In this document: one piece after another, positions 1-8,791 of the stretch
Numbering within the stretch: position 1 is the first letter of the stretch
Layout of the letters: every line of letters begins with the position of its first letter
From: Aurantimonas coralicida
Lineage (GTDB): Bacteria; Pseudomonadota; Alphaproteobacteria; Rhizobiales; Rhizobiaceae
NCBI GenBank assembly: GCA_011050685.1
Contig: DRFF01000020.1
Span: 1 to 64,000 of the forward strand
DNA length: 64,000 nt
Direction of reading: 5' to 3'
Position numbers and translations under genes: made by a program
The notes under the pieces: model-generated
What the model was told of the DNA's origin: nothing
Database searches by the model: none
What the model saw: the letters and a program-made list of their open reading frames with translations, nothing else

Positions 1-685
1 CCCGCCGGTCGCCAAGATCGTCGGCCCCGGCAACGCTTACGTCGCCGCCGCCAAGCGCCAGGTGTTCGGAACGGTCGGCATCGACATGATCGCCGGTCCG
101 TCCGAGATTCTGGTGATCGCCGACGGCGCCAACGATCCGGACTGGATCGCCGCAGATCTTTTGAGCCAGGCCGAGCACGACGCAGCGGCGCAGTCGATCC
201 TGATCACCGACGACGGCGATTTCGCCGATGCGGTCGAAGCGGCCGTCGAGCGGCAGCTGCGGCTTCTGTCGCGCGGCGAGACCGCCGCCGCCAGTTGGCG
301 CGACCACGGCGCCATCATCCGCGTGGCATCCCTCGACGAGGCCCCTGCCCTGTCGGACCGGATCGCGCCCGAACATCTGGAACTCGCCGTCGAAGACCCC
401 GAGGCGCTGTTCGCCAAGGTGCGCAACGCCGGCGCTGTCTTTCTCGGCCGCCATACGCCGGAGGTCATCGGCGACTATGTCGGCGGCTCGAACCACGTCT
501 TGCCGACCGCTCGCTCGGCCCGTTTCTCGTCGGGATTGTCGGTTCTCGACTTCGTCAAGCGCACTTCGATCCTTAAGCTCGGGCCGGAGCAGTTGCGGGC
601 GCTTGGCCCCGCCGCGATCGAACTGGCCCGCGTCGAAGGCCTTGACGCTCACGGCCGGTCCGTGGCGATCCGGCTGAACCTTTGA
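1..685 (+). CDS. hisD: Histidinol dehydrogenase, C-terminal part (cut by window edge)
   Basis: This is the C-terminal half of histidinol dehydrogenase, which catalyses the last two steps of histidine synthesis, oxidising L-histidinol to histidine with NAD+ and a bound zinc. The reading frame is already open at base 2 and begins inside the conserved block [19 protein letters not shown]. It continues through [14 protein letters not shown] and the late motif APEHLEL, which carries the Glu-His pair used in catalysis and zinc binding. GGSNHVLPT and the [11 protein letters not shown] segment near the end are also typical. About 228 residues are present of a usual 430, so the gene starts upstream of the window. 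It lies 7 bases before the UPF0262 gene on the same strand, so the two are probably co-transcribed. Identification is secure. Confidence 0.97.
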   Translation, partial: PPVAKIVGPGNAYVAAAKRQVFGTVGIDMIAGPSEILVIADGANDPDWIAADLLSQAEHDAAAQSILITDDGDFADAVEAAVERQLRLLSRGETAAASWRDHGAIIRVASLDEAPALSDRIAPEHLELAVEDPEALFAKVRNAGAVFLGRHTPEVIGDYVGGSNHVLPTARSARFSSGLSVLDFVKRTSILKLGPEQLRALGPAAIELARVEGLDAHGRSVAIRLNL

Positions 686-692
686 CCTTGCG

Positions 693-1181
693 ATGACCGG
701 CGTCGGCGACCAGAAGAGCGGCAGGCTCATCGACATCGAGCTCGACGAAACCATCGGCCGGGCAACGCCGGATGTCGAGCACGAGCGCGCGGTGGCGATC
801 TTCGACCTCATCGAGGAAAACGTCTTCGATCCGGCCGGCGCTCCCGAGGACGGCCGCTTCAAGCTCAAGCTCTCGCTCGCCGACAAGCGCCTGGTCTTCG
901 ACGTACGGGACGAGGCCGGCGAGCCGGTCGTCGCGCATATCTTGTCGCTCACGCCTTTCCGCCGTGTGATCAAGGATTATTTCCTGATCTGCGACAGCTA
1001 TTATGAGGCGATCCGCAGCGCGACGCCGCAGCAGATCGAGGCGATCGACATGGGCCGGCGGGGCATCCACAATGACGGATCGCAGACCCTGATGGACCGC
1101 CTGGAAGGCAAGATCGCCGTCGACCTCGATACGGCGCGCCGGCTGTTCACGCTGATCTGCGTACTGCACTGGCGGAACTGA
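693..1181 (+). CDS. UPF0262 family protein
   Basis: This 162-residue protein belongs to the UPF0262 family, which is largely confined to alphaproteobacteria and has no established function. The N-terminal stretch [13 protein letters not shown] and the later [26 protein letters not shown] and a C-terminal [11 protein letters not shown] match my recollection of the family. It has no signal peptide or membrane helix and looks like a small cytosolic protein. It starts 7 bases after the hisD stop. The next gene is a low-molecular-weight phosphatase. The order hisD - UPF0262 - phosphatase recurs in Rhizobiales, which suggests an old housekeeping neighbourhood rather than a histidine-specific role. 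Confidence 0.9.
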   Translation: MTGVGDQKSGRLIDIELDETIGRATPDVEHERAVAIFDLIEENVFDPAGAPEDGRFKLKLSLADKRLVFDVRDEAGEPVVAHILSLTPFRRVIKDYFLICDSYYEAIRSATPQQIEAIDMGRRGIHNDGSQTLMDRLEGKIAVDLDTARRLFTLICVLHWRN

Positions 1182-1289
1182 GCCCACGATGGCGCCGCGA
1201 ACGAAACCGGCAATTGGCACAATATCTGGCGTATCGTGCAACGACCGAGGCGTCGGATTCCATGTTGTTGAAACAGCGGGGGCCGGCCA

Positions 1290-1745
1290 ATGACAGCGGT
1301 CGACCCCTCTGGCAAGGTCGCGGTCTCGTCACTCCTGTTCGTCTGCGGCATGAACGCGATCCGCTCACCGATCGCTGAGGCGATCGCCCGCTCGATCCTT
1401 CCCGCCTCGGTCTACATCGCCTCGGCCGGCGTCCGCAGCGGGCAGCGCGACCCCTTCGTCGACATCGTGCTGGCCGAGCGGGGTCTCAGCCTCGGTGACT
1501 ATAGGCCGAAGCGCTTCGAGGAACTGCAGGACGGCTATTTCGACCTGATCGTCACCATGGCTCCGGAGGCGCACCACGCCGCCCTCGACGCCACAGGAAC
1601 GGCCTCGGTCGACGTCGAATTCTGGCCGATGCCGGACCCGTCCGTGGCGGAGGGCAGCCGCGAACAGATTCTCGATGCCTATCGCGAGGTCTGCGACCGG
1701 ATCGAGTCGCATATCCGCAGGCGGCTGCTGGACAAGGACGGCTGA
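1290..1745 (+). CDS. Low-molecular-weight protein tyrosine phosphatase family protein
   Basis: This is a 151-residue protein of the low-molecular-weight phosphatase fold, which also includes arsenate reductases. The N-terminal P-loop reads FVCGMNAIRSP, giving the CX5R(S) catalytic signature directly after a hydrophobic beta strand. The general-acid loop is probably FWPMPDPS around residues 111-118, with Asp as the proton donor. It would hydrolyse phosphotyrosine or a small phosphate ester in the cytosol; the true substrate is not known. The CX5R loop has Met-Asn-Ala-Ile in place of the classic Leu-Gly-Asn-Ile, so arsenate reduction is less likely. It follows the UPF0262 gene by 108 bases on the same strand. 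Confidence 0.85.
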   Translation: MTAVDPSGKVAVSSLLFVCGMNAIRSPIAEAIARSILPASVYIASAGVRSGQRDPFVDIVLAERGLSLGDYRPKRFEELQDGYFDLIVTMAPEAHHAALDATGTASVDVEFWPMPDPSVAEGSREQILDAYREVCDRIESHIRRRLLDKDG

Positions 1746-1849
1746 AGGAACGTCGATGGTTGGTCGACAAGGCATGCTCCGACAAGAACGACGCCATTGC
1801 TCTCGCTCGATCCGGCGCTTAGCTTCGCTGTGTGACCCTGGAGACCCCC

Positions 1850-2077
1850 ATGCCCAATCCCGCACGCACCGCCAGTCTCGCGATTGATCCGACACTCTTT
1901 GCGGAAGCGAAGGCTCTGAAGATCGACCTTGCGAAAGCGGCGGAGGACGGGATTGCCAAGGCCGTTCGCGCCGTCCATGCCGCGCAATGGCAGGAGGCAA
2001 ACCAGGACGCCCTGGCCAGTTCCAATCGCTATGTTGAGGCCGAGGGCATTCCGCTGGCGAAGCATCGCCAGTTTTAG
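1850..2077 (+). CDS. ccdA: CcdA-type antitoxin
   Basis: This is a 75-residue antitoxin of the CcdA family, which wraps around and neutralises CcdB and normally represses its own operon. The N-terminal half (residues 1-40) would form the ribbon-helix-helix DNA-binding part. The C-terminal half contains a CcdA-like tail with NRYVEAEGIPLAKHRQF, the toxin-binding segment. I chose the ATG at 1850 because a GGAG motif lies about 7 bases upstream; a GTG at 1832 in the same frame would add six residues without a good ribosome-binding site. The stop codon is immediately followed by the ATG of the toxin, so the pair is translationally coupled. Base composition is less GC-rich than the neighbours, as expected for a transferred cassette. 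Confidence 0.88.
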   Translation: MPNPARTASLAIDPTLFAEAKALKIDLAKAAEDGIAKAVRAVHAAQWQEANQDALASSNRYVEAEGIPLAKHRQF

Positions 2078-2377
2078 ATGGCCCGCCATGACGTTCACGC
2101 CCTGAGTGACGGGCGCGGTCTTGTCCTGAATGTTCAGTCAGACATACTCGATGCCCTCAACACGCGGGTCGTGGTTCCGCTTCTTCCGATCGCACATGCG
2201 CCGAAGCCGGCAAAGCGCCTCAATCCCGTCTTCGAGATCGGCAGGATGAAAATGGTCATGGCGACGCAGTTCCTCTCCGCCATACCGCTCTCAGCGCTCG
2301 GCGAAACGGTTCAAAACCTTTCGTCGGAGCACGATGCCATCGTGGCCGCGCTCGATATGATCTTCCAAGGGTTCTGA
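2078..2377 (+). CDS. ccdB: CcdB-type toxin (gyrase poison)
   Basis: This is a 99-residue protein of the CcdB/MazF-like fold. CcdB toxins bind DNA gyrase subunit A and trap the cleaved complex, blocking replication. The order of hydrophobic strands (GLVLNVQSDIL, RVVVPLLPI, MVMATQFLSAIP) and the closing helix ending in DMIFQGF fit CcdB, whose C-terminal residues carry the gyrase-poisoning activity; the terminal Gly-Phe differs from the Trp-Gly-Ile of plasmid F CcdB. It begins at the base after the ccdA stop, which is the usual arrangement. Its 3' end lies 12 bases from the convergent engB gene. Whether it is active cannot be judged from sequence. Confidence 0.87.
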   Translation: MARHDVHALSDGRGLVLNVQSDILDALNTRVVVPLLPIAHAPKPAKRLNPVFEIGRMKMVMATQFLSAIPLSALGETVQNLSSEHDAIVAALDMIFQGF

Positions 2378-2389
2378 GGGCTTCGGCGC

Positions 2390-3067
2390 TCAGTCCGCCA
2401 GCGACTGGATCTCGGCCTTGAGATCGTCCAGCCCAACGCCCTTTTCCGACGAAGTCGACAGGATCCGCGGAAACGCCGCCGGACGTTTGGCAATCGCGGC
2501 CGCGGTCGCCTCGACCAGCTTGGGGACGGCCGGCGCCTTGATCTTGTCGATCTTGGTCAGGACGATCTGGTAGGAGACCGCCGCCTTGTCGAGCAGCCCC
2601 ATCACCTCCGCGTCGTTGGGCTTGATCCCGTGCCGCGCGTCGACCAGCAGGAAAACCCGCTTCAGGCTGACCCGTCCGCGCAGATAGGAAAACACCAGCC
2701 GCGTCCAGGCGTCGACCTGGTCCTTCGGCGCCTTGGCGTAGCCATAGCCGGGCATGTCGACCAGGGCGATCGGCGGCAGCTCCGTCGTCTCCCCGCCATA
2801 GCCATCCGGCACAAAGAAATTCAACTCCTGCGTGCGTCCGGGCGTATTCGAGGTTCTGGCCAGGCCCTTGCGGCCGAGCAGCGCGTTGATCAGCGACGAC
2901 TTGCCGACGTTGGAGCGGCCGGCGAAGGCGATCTCGGGCGGGCCTTCCGGCGGCAGGAACTTCATCGCCGGCGCGCCGCGCACGAAGATCCAGGGCCGCG
3001 CGAAAAAGCGCGGATCCGCCGCTTCCGGAAGCGTCGCGGCCTGGTCGGTTTCGTCAGCCATGGTCAT
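2390..3067 (-). CDS. engB: Ribosome biogenesis GTPase EngB (YihA/YsxC)
   Basis: EngB is an essential small GTPase that assists late assembly of the 50S ribosomal subunit. The 225-residue product shows the G1 loop GRSNVGKSS at residues 50-58, the G3 motif DMPGYG, and the G4 motif TKID, in the right order. An N-terminal extension of about 40 residues is usual for alphaproteobacteria. There are two possible ATG codons two residues apart (3067 and 3061); I used the outer one, which overlaps the upstream acetyltransferase stop by 4 bases. It belongs to the rpmH-rnpA-yidC cluster read leftward, a standard place for engB. Confidence 0.96.
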   Translation of the reverse strand: MTMADETDQAATLPEAADPRFFARPWIFVRGAPAMKFLPPEGPPEIAFAGRSNVGKSSLINALLGRKGLARTSNTPGRTQELNFFVPDGYGGETTELPPIALVDMPGYGYAKAPKDQVDAWTRLVFSYLRGRVSLKRVFLLVDARHGIKPNDAEVMGLLDKAAVSYQIVLTKIDKIKAPAVPKLVEATAAAIAKRPAAFPRILSTSSEKGVGLDDLKAEIQSLAD

Positions 3068-3702
3068 TGCGCCTTCTCAAGCTTGTCGATATCGGCGCCC
3101 CGGATCGCTCCGAGATTGCGACTGATCTTGTCGATCGGCCAATCCCACCATCCGATCAGAAGCAGCCGCGCGATGGAAGGCTCGGAAAACCGCAAGCGGA
3201 TGATCCGAGCCGGGTTGCCGCCGACGATGCCATAGGCCGGCACGTTCCCGGTCACGACCGACCGCGTCGCCACGATCGCACCATCACCGATCGTCACCCC
3301 CGGCATGATCGTCGCGCCCTCGCCGATCCAGGCATCGTTGCCGATGACCGTGTCGCCTTTCATGCCGGCGAGGATGGTCGCAAAATCGAACCCCTCTTCC
3401 CAGCCAAGGCCAAAGATATTGAAGGGATAGGTCGAGATACCGGTCATCGCGTGGTTCGCGCCGTTCATGACGAAAGACACGCCGGCGGCGATGGCGCAGA
3501 AGCGCCCGATCACCAAGCGATCCCCGAGAAACGGATAGAGATGACCGACGCAGCGCTCGACGAAGTGTTCCGGTCCCGCCGGATCGTCGTAATAGGTGTA
3601 TGCGCCGATTTCGATCTGCGGATGGTCGACGATCGGCTTCAGGAAACCAACCCGTGGATGCCCCTCCACCGGGTAGAGATCGTCCGGGTCGGGTCCATGC
3701 AT
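3064..3702 (-). CDS. Vat/CatB-type O-acetyltransferase (hexapeptide-repeat)
   Basis: This 212-residue protein looks like a xenobiotic acetyltransferase of the left-handed beta-helix class that includes streptogramin A (Vat) and type B chloramphenicol acetyltransferases. It uses acetyl-CoA to acetylate a hydroxyl. Visible signatures are [10 protein letters not shown] near residue 30, the [11 protein letters not shown] turn, [15 protein letters not shown] carrying the probable catalytic His, and hexapeptide turns in [48 protein letters not shown] closes the helix. It overlaps engB by 4 bases and starts 34 bases after yidC, so it is embedded in a core translation and membrane-insertion operon. 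Many chromosomal members acetylate unknown natural substrates, so drug resistance should not be assumed. Confidence 0.88.
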   Translation of the reverse strand: MHGPDPDDLYPVEGHPRVGFLKPIVDHPQIEIGAYTYYDDPAGPEHFVERCVGHLYPFLGDRLVIGRFCAIAAGVSFVMNGANHAMTGISTYPFNIFGLGWEEGFDFATILAGMKGDTVIGNDAWIGEGATIMPGVTIGDGAIVATRSVVTGNVPAYGIVGGNPARIIRLRFSEPSIARLLLIGWWDWPIDKISRNLGAIRGADIDKLEKAQ

Positions 3703-3736
3703 CGTCGGCCCCTCATCTTTGTCCGTCGATTTCGGC

Positions 3737-5554
3737 TCAGCTCTCCGACGGCTTTTCCCGTCGCCGGAACAGGCCGCGCAGATTGTCCCACAGCTCGATC
3801 TTGGTGCCGTTGCGCTTCATGATCACGCTCTGCTGGATGATCGACAGGGTGTTGTTCCACGTCCAGTAGATGACGAGGCCTGCCGGGAACGAGGCCAGCA
3901 TGAAGGTGAAGATCACCGGCATCCAGGTGAAGATCATCTGCTGGGTGGGGTCCGGCGGCGTCGGGTTGAGCCGCATCTGGATGAACATCGTGATGCCCAT
4001 CATGATCGGCCAGACGCCGACCAACAAGAAGCTCGGCAGATCGACCGGAACCAGGCCGAAGAGGTTGAAGATGCTCGTCGGATCGGGCGCGGCGAGATCC
4101 TGGATCCAGCCGAAGAACGGCGCATGCCGCATTTCGATGGTCACATAGAGGACCTTGTAGAGGGCGAAAAAGACCGGAATCTGGATCAGGATCGGCCAGC
4201 AGCCGGCCGCCGGATTGATCTTCTCTTCCTTGTAGATCCGCATCATCTCCTGCTGCTGCTTCGGCTTGTCGTCCTTGAAGCGTTCGCGCAGTTCGGTGAT
4301 CTTGGGCTGCATGTTTTTCATGCGCGCCATCGATTTGTACGACTTGTTGGCGAGCGGGAAGAAGATCAGCTTGAGGACGACGGTGACCGCCAGGATCGCC
4401 AGGCCGAAATTGCCGATGAAGCGATAGAACCAGTCCAGCGCGTGGAACATCGGGCGGGTGATGAAATAGAACCAGCCCCAGTCGATCAACTGGCCGAACT
4501 GGCGGATGTCGAGCGTGTCCTCGTAGCTGTCGATGACGTCGACGACTTTCGCGCCGGCGAAGGTGCGGTTAGTCGCGGTCGCGGTAGCGCCCGGAGCCAG
4601 CGTCATCGGATCGGCGACATATTCGGTCTGATAGCGCGGCCGGTTGCCGGTCAGATAGAGGAAGCGCGACTGGAAGGGCTGGCCAGCCTGCGGGATCAGC
4701 GTCGTCGCCCAGTATTTGTCGGTAATGCCGAGCCAGCCGCTGGCGACCTTCGGTGGAACGTAGCGCAGATCGTCCTCGATCGCGGAATATTTGACCTCGG
4801 AGAGCCCATCCTCGCCGAACACCCCGAGCAGTCCCTCGAACAGGACGTAGACCGAAGCCACTTCCGGCTTGGAGTAGCGCGTGACACGCCCGTAGGACGA
4901 CAGGGTGACCGGCTGCGCGCCGTCGTTGCGCACCGTGTCTTCGACCGTGAACATGAAATTGTCATCGACGGAAATCTGCCGCGAGAAGGTCACGCCCGCG
5001 CCGTTCGTCGTGGTCAGCGTCACCGGCGTTTCCGGCGTCAGGCTCTGGTTGCCCTCGGCCTGCCACTTCGTCGTTGGACCGGGCAGATCGCCGGCATTCT
5101 GACCGATATAGCCGAATTCGGCGAAATAGCCGGTCGGCAGATTCTCGGGCGACAGAAGCACGATGGTCGGCGAGGTATCCTTGACGGTCTCATGGTAATT
5201 CTTGAGCCGCAGATCGTCGAGGCGGGCGCCGGTCAGGTTGATCGAGCCGGACAGCGCCGGCGTGTCGATCGGGATGCGCGCACCGGAAGCGACGGCCTCC
5301 TCGCGGGTCGCCGGAACCGCGGCGACGGAACCCTCACTCGGAACGACGCTCTCGCGCCCCGCCGGCGCGACGACATTTTCCTGGGGGGTCCCCGCCGGCG
5401 TCTGCGGGGTCTGCAACGAACCCTCGTTCTGAACCGTCTCCGTCGATTGCCTCTGCGCGTCCATGCGCGGGCTGACCACCAGAAACTGCCAGCCGACGAG
5501 AACCGCGATGGACAGCGCCATGGCAATCAGAAAGTTGCGGTTGTTTTCCATCAA
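3737..5554 (-). CDS. yidC: Membrane protein insertase YidC
   Basis: YidC inserts proteins into the inner membrane, alone or with SecYEG. The 605-residue length fits the Gram-negative form. Residues 1-25 contain the first membrane helix ([21 protein letters not shown]), followed by a low-complexity linker and the large periplasmic beta domain. The conserved core begins near residue 365 with [23 protein letters not shown], then the cytoplasmic hairpin with [14 protein letters not shown]. Further membrane segments include [18 protein letters not shown] and the final [10 protein letters not shown] and [24 protein letters not shown]. The ATG overlaps the rnpA stop by 4 bases. Confidence 0.97.
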   Translation of the reverse strand: MMENNRNFLIAMALSIAVLVGWQFLVVSPRMDAQRQSTETVQNEGSLQTPQTPAGTPQENVVAPAGRESVVPSEGSVAAVPATREEAVASGARIPIDTPALSGSINLTGARLDDLRLKNYHETVKDTSPTIVLLSPENLPTGYFAEFGYIGQNAGDLPGPTTKWQAEGNQSLTPETPVTLTTTNGAGVTFSRQISVDDNFMFTVEDTVRNDGAQPVTLSSYGRVTRYSKPEVASVYVLFEGLLGVFGEDGLSEVKYSAIEDDLRYVPPKVASGWLGITDKYWATTLIPQAGQPFQSRFLYLTGNRPRYQTEYVADPMTLAPGATATATNRTFAGAKVVDVIDSYEDTLDIRQFGQLIDWGWFYFITRPMFHALDWFYRFIGNFGLAILAVTVVLKLIFFPLANKSYKSMARMKNMQPKITELRERFKDDKPKQQQEMMRIYKEEKINPAAGCWPILIQIPVFFALYKVLYVTIEMRHAPFFGWIQDLAAPDPTSIFNLFGLVPVDLPSFLLVGVWPIMMGITMFIQMRLNPTPPDPTQQMIFTWMPVIFTFMLASFPAGLVIYWTWNNTLSIIQQSVIMKRNGTKIELWDNLRGLFRRREKPSES

Positions 5555-5940
5555 TCAGACCCCGATGGACGCCCTAGCGGACGCCGCTTCACTATGGTCG
5601 GATCGCGATCCGGCCGCTTCGCACGCGCAAACCGTCGGGACAGTTCGTCCTTCAGGGTGGCGAAGGGCATGGCCAGCACCTCGCGCCGCGCGACGATCAC
5701 ATAATCGATGCCGGGCGCCATGTCAGCCTCGGCTTCGAGGCGGATCGCCTCGCGTAGCCGGCGGCGGATGCGATTTCGCACGACGGCGTTGCCGACCTTC
5801 TTGGTCACGGTCAGACCGACGCGGGGAGCCTCGCCATCGCCCCGATCAAGGGCTTCGACAAAGAAAAACGGGCCGTTCAAGCGACGGCCCTTGCGCGCGG
5901 CCAGAAATTCCGCGCGATTTCTCATCTTGCCGACGGCCAT
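5551..5940 (-). CDS. rnpA: Ribonuclease P protein component
   Basis: This 129-residue basic protein binds the RNase P RNA and helps it remove 5' leaders from pre-tRNAs. The N-terminus has [22 protein letters not shown], then [25 protein letters not shown], the RNR signature helix, and [15 protein letters not shown] in the last strand. It sits between rpmH and yidC, its standard location, 27 bases downstream of rpmH, and it overlaps yidC by 4 bases. The start at 5940 reads [12 protein letters not shown]; an inner Met at residue 6 is possible. Confidence 0.96.
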   Translation of the reverse strand: MAVGKMRNRAEFLAARKGRRLNGPFFFVEALDRGDGEAPRVGLTVTKKVGNAVVRNRIRRRLREAIRLEAEADMAPGIDYVIVARREVLAMPFATLKDELSRRFARAKRPDRDPTIVKRRPLGRPSGSD

Positions 5941-5967
5941 CGGAGATCTCCGGCGGCCGCGACGTGA

Positions 5968-6102
5968 CTAGGCCGAGAGCCGCTTGCGGCCCTTGGCGCG
6001 ACGCGCCGCGATGACCTTCTGGCCACCGTTGGTCGCCATGCGCGAGCGGAAGCCATGACGGCGTTTACGGACGAGCCGGGACGGCTGATAGGTACGTTTC
6101 AT
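5968..6102 (-). CDS. rpmH: 50S ribosomal protein L34
   Basis: This very small gene encodes 44 residues. Reading the minus strand gives [16 protein letters not shown] at the start and a basic body ending in [11 protein letters not shown], which is the canonical bacterial L34 sequence. L34 is a late-assembling protein of the large ribosomal subunit. It heads the rpmH-rnpA-yidC group, and a strong promoter lies about 120 bases upstream. There are no oddities in length or sequence. Confidence 0.97.
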   Translation of the reverse strand: MKRTYQPSRLVRKRRHGFRSRMATNGGQKVIAARRAKGRKRLSA

Positions 6103-6219
6103 CGTATCAATCCCGCGCTCGGATGCGCGGACCCTTCATGTGTTCCGAAATCTGGGTACGGAGCAGGAGGAAAGCGCACAACAACCCGTCGCGCGGAACG
6201 CTGCCCACTCGTGTGGGCG

Positions 6220-6249
6220 CTTATAGGAAGGGTGGGGGGCAAAAGTCAA
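6220..6249 (-). promoter_or_regulatory. Sigma-70-type promoter for rpmH-rnpA-yidC
   Basis: On the minus strand the sequence reads TTGACT (6244-6249), an 18-base spacer, then TATAAG (6220-6225). This is the best housekeeping promoter match in the window. It points leftward into rpmH, leaving an untranslated leader of about 110 bases, long enough for a structured leader. Its position fits a shared promoter for rpmH, rnpA, yidC, the acetyltransferase and engB. Confidence 0.7.
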
Positions 6250-6335
6250 TCGGCCGATGGCGCCTTCAAAGTGCGTTCGCGCAACATGGCCGACGCGACG
6301 CCAAGGGCTTCATGGCTACGCCGTCGCCTCCGACA

Positions 6336-7868
6336 CTATTCCGTGACGATCTTGTAGCGCCCTCCCGCGCGGACCTCTTCCCGGCCCTCAAGGCCGTTCA
6401 AAAGACGGAACATCTGCGATTTGCGGTCGACGCCGACCATGCGAGTCGCCAACCTTTCGGCCGTGTCTCCCGCCGCAGCCGTCACGATTCGGATTCGCAG
6501 GGGCTTGAGCGCGGCCTTTTCCGAGGCGCTGAGCAGACGAAAGGAACTGGCGACACGATCGGCGACGGTGCCGACGGAAGCCGCGGACGCCGCCTGGACA
6601 GCCGTCAGGAACCGATAGACCTGGCCGCCCACACGGATGATCGTCACCTCGAAGGCGTACTCGCCCCCGCGCGCCCGCGCCGAAACCGCGTCCAGATTGC
6701 CGATCCGCCGTTTGCGGATGGTCGATGGATCAAGTCCGCCGATCCAGCCGCTGTTGACGTAATCGACGAGGCTGGTGGTTGCCGGCAGGGCCACTCCATC
6801 GAATCGAATCGCGGTGTCGCCCGGCCCCGTCGCCATAACGGCTTCGGCGGTATTGTCGATAAGAAAGCCATCGGGAACCTCGAAGGTGATGCCGAGGCCG
6901 GGATGATAGAAACGCCGCTCGCGCACGTAACCTTCGGCAGCCGAGTCCCCGAACAGCATCCCGTCAATGCCCGACAGATAGCGGTCGCGGTCGGTCGCGC
7001 CGGTACCGGACGGGCCATATTGGCGCGCGTGACGCGCGGCGAGGTCGATGCGTTGGGGCGCCGACGGATGCGAGGCGAGAAAATCGAGATTGGGATCGTT
7101 GGCCTGAAAGGCATTCCGGATCTTGGAATAGGAATCCATCGCACCCAGGAAGCGCGAAGCCGCAAACGGGTCGTAGCCGGCGCGGGCGACGTGGCGGATC
7201 CCGAGCACATCGGCCTGTAATTCCTGCTTGCGCGAGAACTGAGCGAGATTCAACCGATTGCGGGCAAGTGCGATCTCCCCGGCCGGCTCGCTGGCCAGAA
7301 CTTCGTTCACGACGCGGCTGGCGATCTCGGCCGCCTGCTCGCGCTGCTGGCGCTCGATGCCGTGATTGGCGGTGACATGGCCCATCTCGTGACCGATCAC
7401 GGCGGCCACTTCGGCGGAATCGTTGGCCAGCGCCAGCAGACCGCGGGTCACATAGACGTAGCCGCCCGGCAGCGCGAAGGCGTTGACGTTCGGAGAATTC
7501 AGAACGGTAATTCGGTAGGCGCGGTTCGGATCCTCCGTCACCGCCTGAAGCTTGCCGACGACCGTCGCCAGGGTTCGTTCGAGTTTCGGATCGGAATAGG
7601 CGCCACCATACGCCGCCAGGATCTTCGGATGCTGCGCCCGTCCGATGACCGACTGCGGGTCACCCTGCTGGATGTTTTCGAAGGTGATCGGCTGGCGCGT
7701 CGCCGCATAGCCGGACTTGGCGTCGCGGCCGACATCGCCGGCCAGACCGTCCAGGCTCGCCTCCAACGACGTACACGCGCCAACCGCCATCAACGCGGCC
7801 AGCGCCGCGCCGCGAAGCGCCGCGCGTGTCACACGCCTTGCGGACCAGACCCCGGACATCATTTCCAT
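6336..7868 (-). CDS. M48-family zinc metallopeptidase, lipoprotein
   Basis: This is a periplasmic M48 peptidase probably anchored as a lipoprotein. The early segment AALAALMAVGAC ends in a lipobox-like Cys after a hydrophobic stretch. The zinc site is HEMGH, around residue 160, in AAVIGHEMGHVTANHG. The third ligand is probably the Glu in RKQELQADVLGIRH. The following ARAGYDPFAASRFL is typical of BepA-like M48 proteins. The C-terminal 60 residues (RIVTAAAGDTAERLATRM and later) resemble a LysM-like peptidoglycan-binding unit. BepA-type enzymes degrade or assist misassembled outer-membrane proteins. The start is uncertain: ATG 7868, ATG 7862 and an outer TTG at 7892 are all possible. It stands alone between rpmH and thiQ. 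Confidence 0.88.
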   Translation of the reverse strand: MEMMSGVWSARRVTRAALRGAALAALMAVGACTSLEASLDGLAGDVGRDAKSGYAATRQPITFENIQQGDPQSVIGRAQHPKILAAYGGAYSDPKLERTLATVVGKLQAVTEDPNRAYRITVLNSPNVNAFALPGGYVYVTRGLLALANDSAEVAAVIGHEMGHVTANHGIERQQREQAAEIASRVVNEVLASEPAGEIALARNRLNLAQFSRKQELQADVLGIRHVARAGYDPFAASRFLGAMDSYSKIRNAFQANDPNLDFLASHPSAPQRIDLAARHARQYGPSGTGATDRDRYLSGIDGMLFGDSAAEGYVRERRFYHPGLGITFEVPDGFLIDNTAEAVMATGPGDTAIRFDGVALPATTSLVDYVNSGWIGGLDPSTIRKRRIGNLDAVSARARGGEYAFEVTIIRVGGQVYRFLTAVQAASAASVGTVADRVASSFRLLSASEKAALKPLRIRIVTAAAGDTAERLATRMVGVDRKSQMFRLLNGLEGREEVRAGGRYKIVTE

Positions 7869-8053
7869 CGGTGCGATCACCGCCCCCGCCAATATGCCGC
7901 AGAAATTCAGCTCTGCCCTGTTCGCACAAGACCCTTAGCCGAAACGCCACGCTCCGCGGAAGGATCGATCCGCAACACGACGTCGCAAATCCGCGGCGCG
8001 CCCCCTCATCATGGATACCCTCCCGGCTAACAAGCAAATTCGCCGGAAATGCG

Positions 8054-8791
8054 TCATGAATCAGAAACCTTTGTGCCGAGATAGCGAGCGACACGCGGAT
8101 CGGTCCGGCCCGACAGGATCGCGCGCGTCGGCCCCACCGCGAGCACCACGCCCCGATCGAGAAATGCGACGCGATCGGCGTGGTCGGCCGCGTCGTCCGG
8201 ATGATGGGTCACCATCACCACGGTCATGGGACGCGGCGCGCGTTCCGCGCGAAGAGTCTTCAGCATCCCCAGCATTTCCTTGCGCAGCGCCGGCCCCAGC
8301 GCCGCAAAGGGCTCGTCGAGCAGCAGCAGCGGACGATCGCGGAGGAAAGCGCGAGCGAGCGCGACGCGCTGGCGTTCGCCGCCGGACATCGTGGCGGGAC
8401 GACGGGCCTCGAAACCCGCAAGGCCGACGGCCTCCAGCGCGTCCAAGACGCGGCGCCGGTCGCCGCCGGACAGACGAAGATTCGGGGCGATGCCGAGCGC
8501 GACGTTGCGAAACACATCGAGATGGGGAAACAGATTGTTTTCCTGGAAAACGATGCTGAGCGGCCGTTCGGCGGGGGCGATCCCGCTCATATCGGTGCCG
8601 GCGATGACGACCCGTCCCGAATCGGGCGTCGCGAAACCGGCCCCCAGATCGAGGAGCGTCGACTTGCCGGCGCCGCTCGGGCCGATCACCGCCAGCCATT
8701 CGCCCTCGATCACCTTGAGATCGAACCGCATGTCGCTGCCCTCATAGGCCAGGCGAACGTCTTCGAAGGATAAGGCCGGCACCTCGCTCAT
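8054..8791 (-). CDS. thiQ: Thiamine ABC transporter, ATP-binding protein
   Basis: This 245-residue ATPase energises thiamine and thiamine-phosphate import with ThiB and ThiP. It shows the Walker A motif GPSGAGKST, the Q-loop in SIVFQENNLFPHL, the signature MSGGERQR, the Walker B LLLLDEPF and the H-loop VTHHPDDAADHAD. The start MSEVPALSF at 8791 overlaps the thiP stop by 4 bases; the frame is open further upstream inside thiP, but the family begins here. QENNLFPHL is characteristic of ThiQ. It is the last gene of a thiBPQ operon governed by the TPP riboswitch upstream of thiB. Confidence 0.95.
   Translation of the reverse strand: MSEVPALSFEDVRLAYEGSDMRFDLKVIEGEWLAVIGPSGAGKSTLLDLGAGFATPDSGRVVIAGTDMSGIAPAERPLSIVFQENNLFPHLDVFRNVALGIAPNLRLSGGDRRRVLDALEAVGLAGFEARRPATMSGGERQRVALARAFLRDRPLLLLDEPFAALGPALRKEMLGMLKTLRAERAPRPMTVVMVTHHPDDAADHADRVAFLDRGVVLAVGPTRAILSGRTDPRVARYLGTKVSDS

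Noticed and set aside
3719-5704. 661-residue open frame opposite yidC
   Set aside because: It is the antisense shadow of yidC in GC-rich DNA. Its product is Arg/Asp/His-rich with no recognisable domain, while the opposite strand encodes an unmistakable YidC.
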